The notes under the pieces were generated by a model that saw only the letters and a list, made by a program, of their open reading frames with translations, ran no database searches and was not told the origin of the DNA. Shown piece after piece: positions 1 to 5,472 of a stretch of 5,472 nucleotides of DNA; the first letter of the stretch is position 1, and each line of letters starts with the position of its first letter. The stretch spans positions 1 to 5,472 of the forward strand of contig JBAROV010000007.1 in assembly GCA_049642465.1 (NCBI GenBank). The letters are read 5' to 3'. Source of the stretch: CAWDPQ01 sp049642465 (GTDB lineage Bacteria; Acidobacteriota; Vicinamibacteria; Vicinamibacterales; 2-12-FULL-66-21). The position numbers and the translations under genes were made by a program.

Positions 1-197
1 CCAAGCTGGCCGGCCTGCCTCCCGACGCACGCAACCGCGTGGACGAGATTACGCGGCTCCTGGTCGAGAAGCTGCTGTTGTCTCCGACCGAACAGCTCAA
101 GTCCCTGGACGATGAAACGATGGTGGCGGTCTATTCAGAGGCCCTCAGCCGGCTGTTCAGCCTCGCGGCTACGCAAGAACCGCACGAAGAAGGATGA
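1..197 (+). CDS. hemA: Glutamyl-tRNA reductase, C-terminal end (partial at left edge)
   Basis: Only the last 64 codons plus stop are present; the reading frame begins at base 3 and the 5' part lies outside the window. The segment fits the C-terminal dimerisation domain of HemA, which ends the NADPH-dependent reductase that turns glutamyl-tRNA(Glu) into glutamate-1-semialdehyde in the C5 route to 5-aminolevulinate. The telling stretch is the helical motif EITRLLVEKLLLSPTEQLK, which matches the family's 'lt..lvnKllH.Pt..lk' pattern, followed by a second amphipathic helix (VYSEALSRLFSL) and a short acidic tail. No catalytic residues are visible because they sit in the missing N-terminal half. 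The stop TGA overlaps the hemC start in an ATGA, which supports both the frame and the assignment. The call relies on this motif plus gene context. Confidence 0.92.
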   Translation, partial: KLAGLPPDARNRVDEITRLLVEKLLLSPTEQLKSLDDETMVAVYSEALSRLFSLAATQEPHEEG

Positions 198-1162
198 ATC
201 CTCCGTCGCTCAGGCTTGGGACGCGAGGCAGTCAGTTGGCGCTGTGGCAGGCGCGATCGGTCGCAGGAGCGCTCGAGACCGCAGGGCATCGGGTCGAACT
301 CGTCGTCATCAAGACAACCGGGGACAAACTGCAGGATGCCCCGCTGAGCGAATCCGGGGGCAAGCGGCTCTTCGTCAAGGATCTGGAGGATGCGCTCCTT
401 CGCCGCGACATCGACTTCGCGGTGCACAGCGCCAAGGATCTGCCCTCCGACATCCCTGAGGGATTGACGATCGTCGCCGCGCTCGAACGCGAAGATCCAC
501 GTGATGCGATCGTGCTGCCCAAATCCCACAGCCCCTCCGACCTTCGGACCGTCCTTGCCGCCCTCCCCGACCAGCCAGTTGTTGGCACCGGCAGCGTTCG
601 TCGCGTGGCACAACTCCGGCCGCTCATTCCGACAGCCGCCTTCGTGGCGGTCCGCGGCAACGTGGACACCCGCCTGAGAAAGCTGGACGAGGGAGCGTTT
701 CACGCGCTTGTCCTTGCCTGCGCTGGCCTGCGCCGGCTGGATTTCGCGTCGAGAATCTCCGTTGCGCTCTCCATCGAGCATTCCGTGCCTGCGCCCGGTC
801 AAGGGATCGTGGTGATCGAGGCCCGCGAGGGAGATACTCCGGTTTTGGGTTGCTTGCAGGATGTGCGGAACCAGGCCGGAGACGTCGCGCTGGCGGCAGA
901 ACGAGCACTCGTCGAGGCGCTCGGAGGCGACTGCCAGATTCCTCTCGGCGCGATCGCGCGGTTGGACGGTGCCGGCATAGAAATGTCTGCAATCGTGTGC
1001 TCGATCGATGGAGGCCGGGTGATTCGGCGTACTGGACGTGGCGCCGTCGCGTATCCAGAACGGCTCGGAAAACGGCTGGCGGACGAGCTCGTCCATGCCG
1101 GCGCCGGTGACATCCTCGACGAAGTCCGCCGCTGCGCAGGCGGGCGGAACGGGGCATACTGA
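194..1162 (+). CDS. hemC: Hydroxymethylbilane synthase (porphobilinogen deaminase)
   Basis: This cytosolic enzyme joins four porphobilinogen units head-to-tail into hydroxymethylbilane, using a covalently bound dipyrromethane cofactor. The 322-residue protein is close to the usual 305-320. Domain 1 opens with LGTRGSQLALWQA (residues 8-20) and carries the catalytic aspartate D82 in AVHSAKDLP (E. coli D84). Domain 2 holds the substrate/cofactor arginines in GTGSVRRVAQLRP (131-143, R136/R137) and RGNVDTRLRKL (154-164), then the PAPGQG turn (199-204). In domain 3 the cofactor-attachment cysteine is C247 in GGDCQIPLGA, equivalent to E. coli C242. All key residues are present, so the enzyme should be active. 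The ATG overlaps the hemA stop by 4 bp. The purine-rich GAAGAAGG stretch lies directly against the start, so initiation may depend partly on coupling to hemA translation. A 584-codon open frame on the opposite strand is a composition artefact. Confidence 0.98.
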   Translation: MNPPSLRLGTRGSQLALWQARSVAGALETAGHRVELVVIKTTGDKLQDAPLSESGGKRLFVKDLEDALLRRDIDFAVHSAKDLPSDIPEGLTIVAALEREDPRDAIVLPKSHSPSDLRTVLAALPDQPVVGTGSVRRVAQLRPLIPTAAFVAVRGNVDTRLRKLDEGAFHALVLACAGLRRLDFASRISVALSIEHSVPAPGQGIVVIEAREGDTPVLGCLQDVRNQAGDVALAAERALVEALGGDCQIPLGAIARLDGAGIEMSAIVCSIDGGRVIRRTGRGAVAYPERLGKRLADELVHAGAGDILDEVRRCAGGRNGAY

Positions 1163-1165
1163 GGG
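1161..1165 (+). promoter_or_regulatory. Shine-Dalgarno for the cobA/hemD fusion, built into the hemC stop
   Basis: GAGGG begins inside the hemC TGA stop (1160-1162) and ends three bases before the ATG at 1169. The spacing is short but this is the only purine-rich block near this start. Since the ribosome terminating on hemC sits on this site, re-initiation coupling is likely (inference). Confidence 0.5.
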
Positions 1166-1168
1166 CTC

Positions 1169-2710
1169 ATGAACTCGCCGCGCGTCTATCTCGTGGGGAC
1201 GGGCCCGGGCGATCCCTCGCTCATCACCGTACGCGGATTGCGCTGCCTGCAGGCCGCGGAAGTGGTCGTCTACGACCATCGTGTGCCGCAACGAGTGCTG
1301 CGGCTGGCGCCGCCTGACGCGGAGCGGATCGATGTGGGACCCGCGGCCCCGAAAGCGCTCGATCAGGACGCCATTTGCTTTCTGCTCGCCGAGAAGGCGC
1401 GGGAGGGCAAGTCCGTCGTCCGTCTCAAGTGGGGTGACCCATTTGTGTTCGACAGTGGCGGCAAGGAAGCGCTGTTTCTGCACGAGCAGGGCGTTCCGTT
1501 CGAGGTGATTCCCGGCGTGCCCGTCGCGATCGGCGGGCCGGCCTACGCCGGGGTGCCTGTCACCTATCCCGGAGCCGGCGACGTGCTGACGTTCGTCCGA
1601 GGACACGAAGCAGAGACGGACGCACCTCCGCAGGTGGACTGGAGCCGCCTCGCGGGACTCGAGGGCACCATCGTCTGCTACGCCGGCGCGCGTCAGATCG
1701 GCGCGATCTGTGATGCCCTCCGCTCGCACGGCCGTTCGGACGATGAACCCGCGGCCCTGGTGTACGCGGCAACCACGCCCGCGCAATCGACGATTGAAGG
1801 GACCATCGGCAGCATCGCCACACAGGCGAGAAACGATCAGGCCGCCCTCCTCATCATTGGCGCCGTGACCAGGCTCCGGGAGCACTTGCGTTGGTTCGAC
1901 GATCGTCCGCTTTTCGGGCGCCGAATTGTGGTCACGCGCTCCACCGAGCAGGCGGGTGAGTTTCTGGAAATGCTGGAGGATTTGGGCGCCGAGGCGATTC
2001 CCGCGCCGACGGTGCGCATCCTTCCACCTGAAGACTCCACCTCACTCGAGCAGGCCTGCGCCGAAGCGGGCACCTACGACTGGATCGTTTTCACGAGCGC
2101 CAACGCGGTCGATTTCTTCATGAAGTGCCTCGTTGCCGTGTCTGACGTCCGGGAGCTCAAGGGCGTACGCATCTGCACCATCGGACCGTCTACCGCCTCA
2201 CGGCTCGCGAAGTATGGGATCCGTGTGGATCTGACGCCGGCGGAATTCAGGACTGAGACGCTCGTGGAGGCCATGCACACCCAGGCACCCGTGCAGAACG
2301 CCCGGGTGTTGCTGCCGCGATCCGATATCGCGCGCGAACTACTTGGCGACGAGCTTCGGGCTGCTGGGGCAGACGTCGCGGAAGTTGTTGCGTACCGGAC
2401 GGTGCTTGCGAGCGGCGAACGTGAAGGAGATCACGACGTCTACCGCATGCTGCTCGATCGACAGATCGACGCCGTGACGTTTACCAGCGCGTCCACGGTG
2501 AGAAATTTCGTGGAGATACTCGGCCACGATCAGGCCATCGATCTGCTGCGAAACACCGTCGTGGCCTCTATCGGTCCGGTGACGGCCGAAGCCGCGCAGC
2601 AACTCAACATCAGAACCGCGGTGATGCCGGAGCGGTATACCATCCCCGACCTCGTTCAAGCGCTCGTCGAGCATTTCGCCGACCATCCGACCGCCGGAGC
2701 GTTTCGATGA
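1169..2710 (+). CDS. hemD: Uroporphyrinogen-III synthase with N-terminal SUMT-like (CobA) domain
   Basis: This is a 513-residue two-domain protein. Residues ~4-245 have the fold of uroporphyrinogen-III C-methyltransferase (VGTGPGDPSLITVRGL at 9-24, VVVYD ending at D36, DPFVF at 90-94, AYAGVP at 125-130). Residues 250-503 are a full uroporphyrinogen-III synthase: GRRIVVTRS (250-258), FTSANAV (308-314), TIGPSTA (337-343), FTSAS (438-442) and SIGPVT (467-472). The HemD part closes hydroxymethylbilane to uroporphyrinogen III with inversion of ring D, the step after HemC. CobA-HemD fusions are well known, but here the methyltransferase half departs from the family at the active site. The Lys after VG (CysG K270) is P58, the GGD SAM loop is W88-G89-D90, the PG-x-TA pair is P118-V119, and the Met of the FYMG strand (CysG M382) is A172. 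The HemD function is confident, while methyltransferase activity is doubtful. The ATG at 1169 starts 6 bp after hemC and only a few residues before the first fold motif. Confidence 0.95.
   Translation: MNSPRVYLVGTGPGDPSLITVRGLRCLQAAEVVVYDHRVPQRVLRLAPPDAERIDVGPAAPKALDQDAICFLLAEKAREGKSVVRLKWGDPFVFDSGGKEALFLHEQGVPFEVIPGVPVAIGGPAYAGVPVTYPGAGDVLTFVRGHEAETDAPPQVDWSRLAGLEGTIVCYAGARQIGAICDALRSHGRSDDEPAALVYAATTPAQSTIEGTIGSIATQARNDQAALLIIGAVTRLREHLRWFDDRPLFGRRIVVTRSTEQAGEFLEMLEDLGAEAIPAPTVRILPPEDSTSLEQACAEAGTYDWIVFTSANAVDFFMKCLVAVSDVRELKGVRICTIGPSTASRLAKYGIRVDLTPAEFRTETLVEAMHTQAPVQNARVLLPRSDIARELLGDELRAAGADVAEVVAYRTVLASGEREGDHDVYRMLLDRQIDAVTFTSASTVRNFVEILGHDQAIDLLRNTVVASIGPVTAEAAQQLNIRTAVMPERYTIPDLVQALVEHFADHPTAGAFR
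2696..2699 (+). promoter_or_regulatory. Shine-Dalgarno for hemB inside the end of the hemD fusion
   Basis: GGAG lies 7 bases upstream of the ATG at 2707, within the last codons of the preceding gene. It supports this start over a later one. The only other usable start codon before the conserved RPRRLRRS motif region is a TTG at residue 31, inside that motif. Confidence 0.55.
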
Positions 2711-3735
2711 CACTCCCCAGAATCAAGTCGCTACCACCAATCTCTCGAGACGGCGAGCGCAGCGGCGCGCTCGATCTGCGGCACCGGCCTCGGCGTTTGC
2801 GTCGATCCGCGGCGATCCGCACGCTCGTCCGCGAGACGCGCCTTTCGCCGGACATGTTTCTCTACCCGTTATTCGTATGTGCGGGCGAAGGCGTTCGCCG
2901 TGAGATCCGCTCAATGCCTGGTGTGTTCCAGCTCTCAGTGGACGAGGCCGTGCGCGAAGCGGCCGCCACGAAGGCTGACGGAGTACCCGGCGTTCTGCTT
3001 TTTGGTTTGCCCGAGTCCAAAGACAGCGTCGGTTCAGCCGCGTACGATCCCGAAGCACCGGTGCAGTCCGCGGTTCGTGCGCTCAAGCGCGAGCTGCCAG
3101 AGCTGCTCGTCGTGACCGACGTGTGTCTCTGCGAGTACACCTCACACGGCCACTGCGGCATTGTCGTGGACGACGAAATTGCGAATGACGCAACCATCGA
3201 ACAGCTTGCGCGTGCGGCGCTGTCGCACGCCGCCGCAGGGGCGGATATCGTGGCGCCGTCGGACATGATGGACGGACGCATCGGGCGCATCCGCATGGCG
3301 TTGGATGAGGCGGGCTACACGGGCGTCGCCATCATGTCCTATGCGGCGAAGTATTGCTCCGCCTTTTACGGTCCGTTCCGGGAAGCGGCTGATTCAGCTC
3401 CGGCGTTTGGCGATCGGCGGTCGCATCAGATGGATCCGGCCAATGCCGCGGAGGCGCTTCGGGAAGTGGAACTGGATCTGGAGGAGGGAGCCGATATCGT
3501 GATGGTCAAGCCGGCGCTGACCTACCTCGATGTCATCGCGCGCGTGAAGGCTGAATTTGGCGTGCCAACGGCCGCATATCACGTGAGTGGCGAGTATGCG
3601 ATGCTCAAAGCCGCGGCCCGCAACGGCTGGATTGACGAGCCGCGGGCGATGATGGAAACGCTGACCGCCATCCGTCGCGCCGGCGCCGACATCATCATCA
3701 CCTATTACGCGCGAGAAGCCGCGCGCGCGCTCTGA
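2707..3735 (+). CDS. hemB: Porphobilinogen synthase (5-aminolevulinate dehydratase), zinc-type
   Basis: This cytosolic enzyme condenses two 5-aminolevulinate molecules into porphobilinogen and is usually a homo-octamer. The TIM-barrel protein has 342 residues, slightly longer than the usual ~325-335. Both Schiff-base lysines are visible: K215 in MSYAAKYCSAFYGPFREA and K268 in VMVKPALTYLDVI. The active-site metal loop DVCLCEYTSHGHCG (138-151) supplies C140, C142 and C150, the three-cysteine signature of zinc-dependent HemB; magnesium-type enzymes carry Asp/Ala there. The conserved start motif RPRRLRRS is at residues 27-34. It is preceded by about 20 polar, basic residues with no family counterpart that I recognise. 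The ATG overlaps the preceding stop by 4 bp (ATGA). hemB is the last gene of the run: 382 bp without a supported gene follow. Confidence 0.98.
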   Translation: MTLPRIKSLPPISRDGERSGALDLRHRPRRLRRSAAIRTLVRETRLSPDMFLYPLFVCAGEGVRREIRSMPGVFQLSVDEAVREAAATKADGVPGVLLFGLPESKDSVGSAAYDPEAPVQSAVRALKRELPELLVVTDVCLCEYTSHGHCGIVVDDEIANDATIEQLARAALSHAAAGADIVAPSDMMDGRIGRIRMALDEAGYTGVAIMSYAAKYCSAFYGPFREAADSAPAFGDRRSHQMDPANAAEALREVELDLEEGADIVMVKPALTYLDVIARVKAEFGVPTAAYHVSGEYAMLKAAARNGWIDEPRAMMETLTAIRRAGADIIITYYAREAARAL

Positions 3736-3784
3736 CGTGATCCGCAGCTAGTGGCGTCTAACAACTGAATCGCTATCGCTGCGG

Positions 3785-3814
3785 GCACCCACGTGGGTGC
3801 TGTCGGCCGACAGC
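3785..3814. repeat. Two fused 16-bp perfect palindromes
   Basis: GCACCCACGTGGGTGC (3785-3800) and GCTGTCGGCCGACAGC (3799-3814) are each exactly self-complementary and share the two bases GC at 3799-3800. Each can form a 6-bp stem with a 4-base loop, or act as a symmetric dimer-binding site. The first competes with pairing of 3781-3786 to 3941-3946 in the larger element, so the two folds are partly exclusive. Confidence 0.85.
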
Positions 3815-3821
3815 CCGGGAT

Positions 3822-3850
3822 CCCCGCCGCGCGTTTTCTGCGTGTCGGGG
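3822..3850. repeat. Hairpin inside the palindromic element
   Basis: CCCCG (3822-3826) pairs with CGGGG (3846-3850). After one C/T mismatch, CGCGC (3828-3832) pairs with GCGTG (3840-3844) with one G-U wobble. The 7-base loop GTTTTCT (3833-3839) is the most AT-rich spot nearby. The four Ts are in the loop rather than after the stem, so this is not a standard intrinsic terminator. Confidence 0.7.
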
Positions 3851-3857
3851 TGGAGGT

Positions 3858-3915
3858 CATTGGGATGCGATCGCAGCGCGGCGAGGTGCACGGGTACCCG
3901 CGCTCGATCCCAATG
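3858..3915. repeat. Long hairpin inside the palindromic element
   Basis: CATTGGGAT (3858-3866) pairs perfectly with ATCCCAATG (3907-3915). After a one-base bulge CGA (3868-3870) pairs with TCG (3904-3906), and after an internal bulge GCGCGG (3876-3881) pairs with CCGCGC (3898-3903). This gives 18 base pairs in total. The apical loop region contains the 10-bp palindrome CGGGTACCCG (3891-3900). The less GC-rich base of this stem makes chance pairing less likely here than for the pure G/C stems. Confidence 0.75.
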
Positions 3916-4117
3916 GGCGCCCGCCGGCCGCCCCCCGCGAGCCCGCGCGTCGCTCCCGATTCAGCTGTGACCGCCACTAGCTCATCAGGCGCCGGCCACA
4001 ATTAGCCGCCGCTGAGGGGCTCAGTCAACCGAAAGAGTTGCACAAGCGTTATCCTACGGACGTCACTTCGCGCGTCAGAAGCCCTCCGAGGCGATACCGG
4101 TCGCCACGAAGCTTGTT

Positions 4118-4867
4118 ATGCGCATTTCGATCGACCCGACTGCGGTCCACCGTTTCTCCGAAGCGATCCAGCAAGCCATCGGGGACGTGATTGGCGTCAA
4201 GCCGTCCGCGATCGTCGATCGGTTCGGTAAGCTCACAGGCTCGCTTCCGACGCAACCGCAACCCTGCGAGTTTGCATTAATCCGCTCGTTGTTGATCCAC
4301 ACAGCTTGCAGAATCGAGCTGGCCACGGGCGTACGGCGGACCGCGACCTCATTTGCGGCGGATCTCGTGAAAATGGCCTCGACGATCTCTGCAGATCACC
4401 TGCAGTCGGCATTCGAGGGTTACTTGGAACACGTGCGGGAAGATTGCGCCATCATCGAGGGCAGCTCTCGCTCGCCCGATCGTCGGCTGATTCGAGCATT
4501 GGAGTACCTCCACACGAATGCGACGCGGTCGACAGTGAGCGTCGTCGACGCGGCGCATGCCGCGCGGATGTCAAAGTGGCACTTGGAACACCTGCTCCTT
4601 CGTCATACGGGGCGCCGTTTCAGGGATCACGTACGCGAACTCAGGATGGCGGAAGCCAGTAGACTGCTGCTGGAGTCGCTCCTGAGCATCAAGGAGATCG
4701 CCGCAAGAGTTGGATACTCGCACGTCAGCAGCTTCAATAGGCAGTTCCGGCGATCCTTCCGCTCAACCGCCACTCAATGGAGAGTCCTCTATGCCAGTAG
4801 TGAGGCGAAGGGCGGGTCTGCCCGTCCCGTCACGATCGCCGAGCAGCCGCGATCTCGAAAATTGTGA
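4118..4867 (+). CDS. AraC/XylS-family transcriptional regulator
   Basis: This is a 249-residue DNA-binding protein with the AraC double helix-turn-helix in its C-terminal half. The first HTH covers about 142-163 (VVDAAHAARMSKWHLEHLLL), followed by the linking helix with HTGRRFRDHVRELRMAEASRLL. The second HTH is the clearest: IKEIAARVGYSHVSSFNRQFRRSF at 191-214, matching the family's I.eIA..vGf.s.syF.r.Fk signature. Residues 1-120 look mostly helical, and I see no cupin/AraC-ligand or receiver domain, so the inducer cannot be guessed. A basic, polar tail (~226-249) follows the second HTH. ATG 4118 is the first usable start after the in-frame stop at 4013-4015. It lacks a clear Shine-Dalgarno site, so initiation may be weak, leaderless or slightly downstream. 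Its targets are unknown: nothing ties it to the heme genes, and the 3' end overlaps a convergent gene. Confidence 0.9.
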   Translation: MRISIDPTAVHRFSEAIQQAIGDVIGVKPSAIVDRFGKLTGSLPTQPQPCEFALIRSLLIHTACRIELATGVRRTATSFAADLVKMASTISADHLQSAFEGYLEHVREDCAIIEGSSRSPDRRLIRALEYLHTNATRSTVSVVDAAHAARMSKWHLEHLLLRHTGRRFRDHVRELRMAEASRLLLESLLSIKEIAARVGYSHVSSFNRQFRRSFRSTATQWRVLYASSEAKGGSARPVTIAEQPRSRKL

Positions 4868-5472
4868 TCGATCCTGAAGTGAAAACGGGCTCGAGAAAGC
4901 CAGCGCAACGCTGCTGGATGACTCGAGCCTGCTCGTCGCGGGCAAGAACGTGCGAAACCTCGAACCGCTGTCGAAGCTGCTGGAAGGATGAGACGTCGCC
5001 CGCCACTAACGCGTTGAGCATCTGATCTCGCGCAGACGTGCGCTCCTCATAGCTGACATAAGGGTTTGAAAAGAAGGGATAGACGCTCACGACGAAGCGG
5101 CCTGCAGGTCCGACGACTTTCAGCGCGTCGATATCCGATGAGACGAAGACCGCCATGCGGTCAGTGTCAGATCGAATCCATTCGTACGTGCGGCGCTCAT
5201 CAATGCTGATGACACGCTCGCTGGATTCGGGCGCTCGAACGAAGGCGTCGCGGCGGAGGAAGCGAGGGTAAATTGCAGCTGCGAGCAGCAGAATGAGCGA
5301 GGCGCAAACCATTGTTTGCGGGACATGAACGTGGGTACGCTGCCTGAGGAACCGGATCAAGGCGTTCGACGCAGCAATGAAGCCGCACCCGAACAGGAGC
5401 CATTTCAAGGCGCGCATTGCAAACAAAAAGTGATAGGCGGGAACTATCGTTGGCAGGCGCAGCGAGCGTTCT
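4830..5472 (-). CDS. Polytopic membrane protein, C-terminal part (5' end beyond right edge)
   Basis: On the minus strand an open frame of 213 codons runs from the right edge to TGA at 4830-4832. It has no stop up to base 5472, and no convincing start inside the window: the first possible ones are a TTG at 5424-5426 and an ATG at 5415-5417, both at the head of a membrane helix. So the gene most likely enters from outside. Two hydrophobic segments are seen, LLFGCGFIAASNALIRFL (about 24-41 from the edge) and MVCASLILLLAAAIYP (about 53-68), each followed by a basic stretch. A soluble region of ~140 residues follows, containing TYEWIRSDTDRMAVF, VVGPAGRFVVS and PFFSNPYVSYEER. A membrane core plus a C-terminal domain opening with 'WIR..T...avF' is reminiscent of GT-C-type glycosyltransferases and related large membrane proteins. 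That is resemblance only, and no catalytic motif is present in this part. I do not recognise the family. Confidence 0.75.
   Translation of the reverse strand, partial: ERSLRLPTIVPAYHFLFAMRALKWLLFGCGFIAASNALIRFLRQRTHVHVPQTMVCASLILLLAAAIYPRFLRRDAFVRAPESSERVISIDERRTYEWIRSDTDRMAVFVSSDIDALKVVGPAGRFVVSVYPFFSNPYVSYEERTSARDQMLNALVAGDVSSFQQLRQRFEVSHVLARDEQARVIQQRCAGFLEPVFTSGSITIFEIAAARRS

Larger units (their letters stand above)
3746..3982. repeat. Long imperfect inverted repeat with nested hairpins (237 bp)
   Basis: The outer arms pair AGCTAGTGGCG (3746-3756) with CGCCACTAGCT (3972-3982), 11 bp perfect. CTGAATCG (3765-3772) pairs with CGATTCAG (3957-3964), 8 bp perfect, and an unequal 8/7-nt internal loop lies between the two blocks. 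Further in, GCGGGC (3781-3786) can pair with GCCCGC (3941-3946). The ~170-base interior contains a 16-bp palindrome at 3799-3814, a hairpin at 3822-3850 and a longer hairpin at 3858-3915. Together they make a closed multi-branch structure in RNA or single-stranded DNA. Arms of this length around independently folded hairpins exceed what GC-rich composition alone normally gives. Candidate identities are a non-autonomous palindromic mobile element, an integron-like recombination site, or a structured RNA. I recognise no specific family. Confidence 0.7.
3736..4117. other. Non-coding gap after the heme operon
   Basis: I see no credible gene in these 382 bases. A 70-codon open frame at 3793-4005 runs across nested palindromes and has low-complexity, motif-free translation, so I treat it as chance. 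Most of the stretch (3746-3982) is the palindromic element listed separately. The remainder (3983-4117) holds a small hairpin, CTGAG/CTCAG around 4012-4024, and the leader of the AraC-type gene. I find no convincing -35/-10 pair and no hairpin followed by a T-run, so neither a terminator for hemB nor a promoter for the regulator can be placed. Confidence 0.6.

Noticed and set aside
131..1885. 584-codon open frame on the minus strand opposite hemC and the hemD fusion
   Set aside because: It is a shadow of GC-rich coding sequence: the translation is Arg/Asp/His-rich without domain motifs, and the plus-strand genes have all expected catalytic residues.
2339..2713. Minus-strand open frames opposite the hemD domain and hemB start
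   Set aside because: They lie wholly inside well-supported coding sequence and have no motifs or credible start signals.
3799..3837. Possible intrinsic terminator for hemB (palindrome 3799-3814 plus TTTT at 3834-3837)
   Set aside because: The T-run is about 20 bases past the stem and lies in the loop of another hairpin, so it does not fit a Rho-independent terminator.
3793..4005. 70-codon plus-strand open frame in the gap after hemB
   Set aside because: It runs through nested palindromes, has no ribosome site, and its Gly/Pro/Arg-rich translation shows no recognisable motif.
4038..4055. TTGCAC and TATCCT as a promoter for the AraC-type gene
   Set aside because: Only 6 bases separate the two hexamers, far from the 16-18 needed, and no better pair was seen.

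Overview
The window is GC-rich, with short intergenic gaps and strong G/C preference at third codon positions. It holds the distal part of a tetrapyrrole (heme precursor) operon, then a structured non-coding stretch, an AraC-type regulator and the end of a membrane protein gene. The gene order hemA-hemC-(cobA/hemD fusion)-hemB, the use of the C5 (glutamyl-tRNA) route and the base composition fit a free-living high-GC bacterium. An acidobacterium of the Vicinamibacteria kind is my best guess, but it rests on general resemblance, not on a search.

Bases 1-3735 (+ strand) form one compact transcription unit: the last 64 codons of hemA (glutamyl-tRNA reductase), hemC (hydroxymethylbilane synthase), a two-domain protein with an N-terminal SUMT-like fold and a C-terminal uroporphyrinogen-III synthase, and hemB (porphobilinogen synthase). 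HemA starts the path to 5-aminolevulinate, HemB condenses that to porphobilinogen, HemC builds the linear tetrapyrrole, and the HemD domain cyclises it to uroporphyrinogen III. Genes 1/2 and 3/4 overlap by the 4 bp ATGA, and genes 2/3 are 6 bp apart, so translational coupling is likely.

The N-terminal half of the HemD fusion keeps the fold-defining motifs of uroporphyrinogen-III C-methyltransferase. However, nearly every residue I can align to the SAM pocket and to the catalytic lysine of E. coli CysG is replaced. It looks like a catalytically altered or retired methyltransferase domain retained on an intact HemD.

Bases 3736-4117 contain no supported gene. Within them, 3746-3982 forms a long imperfect inverted repeat whose arms enclose several strong hairpins and two fused 16-bp perfect palindromes. 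It is either a mobile or palindromic repeat element or a structured RNA. I could not assign it to a known family.

Bases 4118-4867 (+) encode an AraC/XylS-family regulator with an unrecognised, probably helical N-terminal half. Bases 4830-5472 (- strand) encode the C-terminal part of a polytopic membrane protein whose 5' end lies beyond the right edge. These two genes converge and overlap tail-to-tail by 38 bp.
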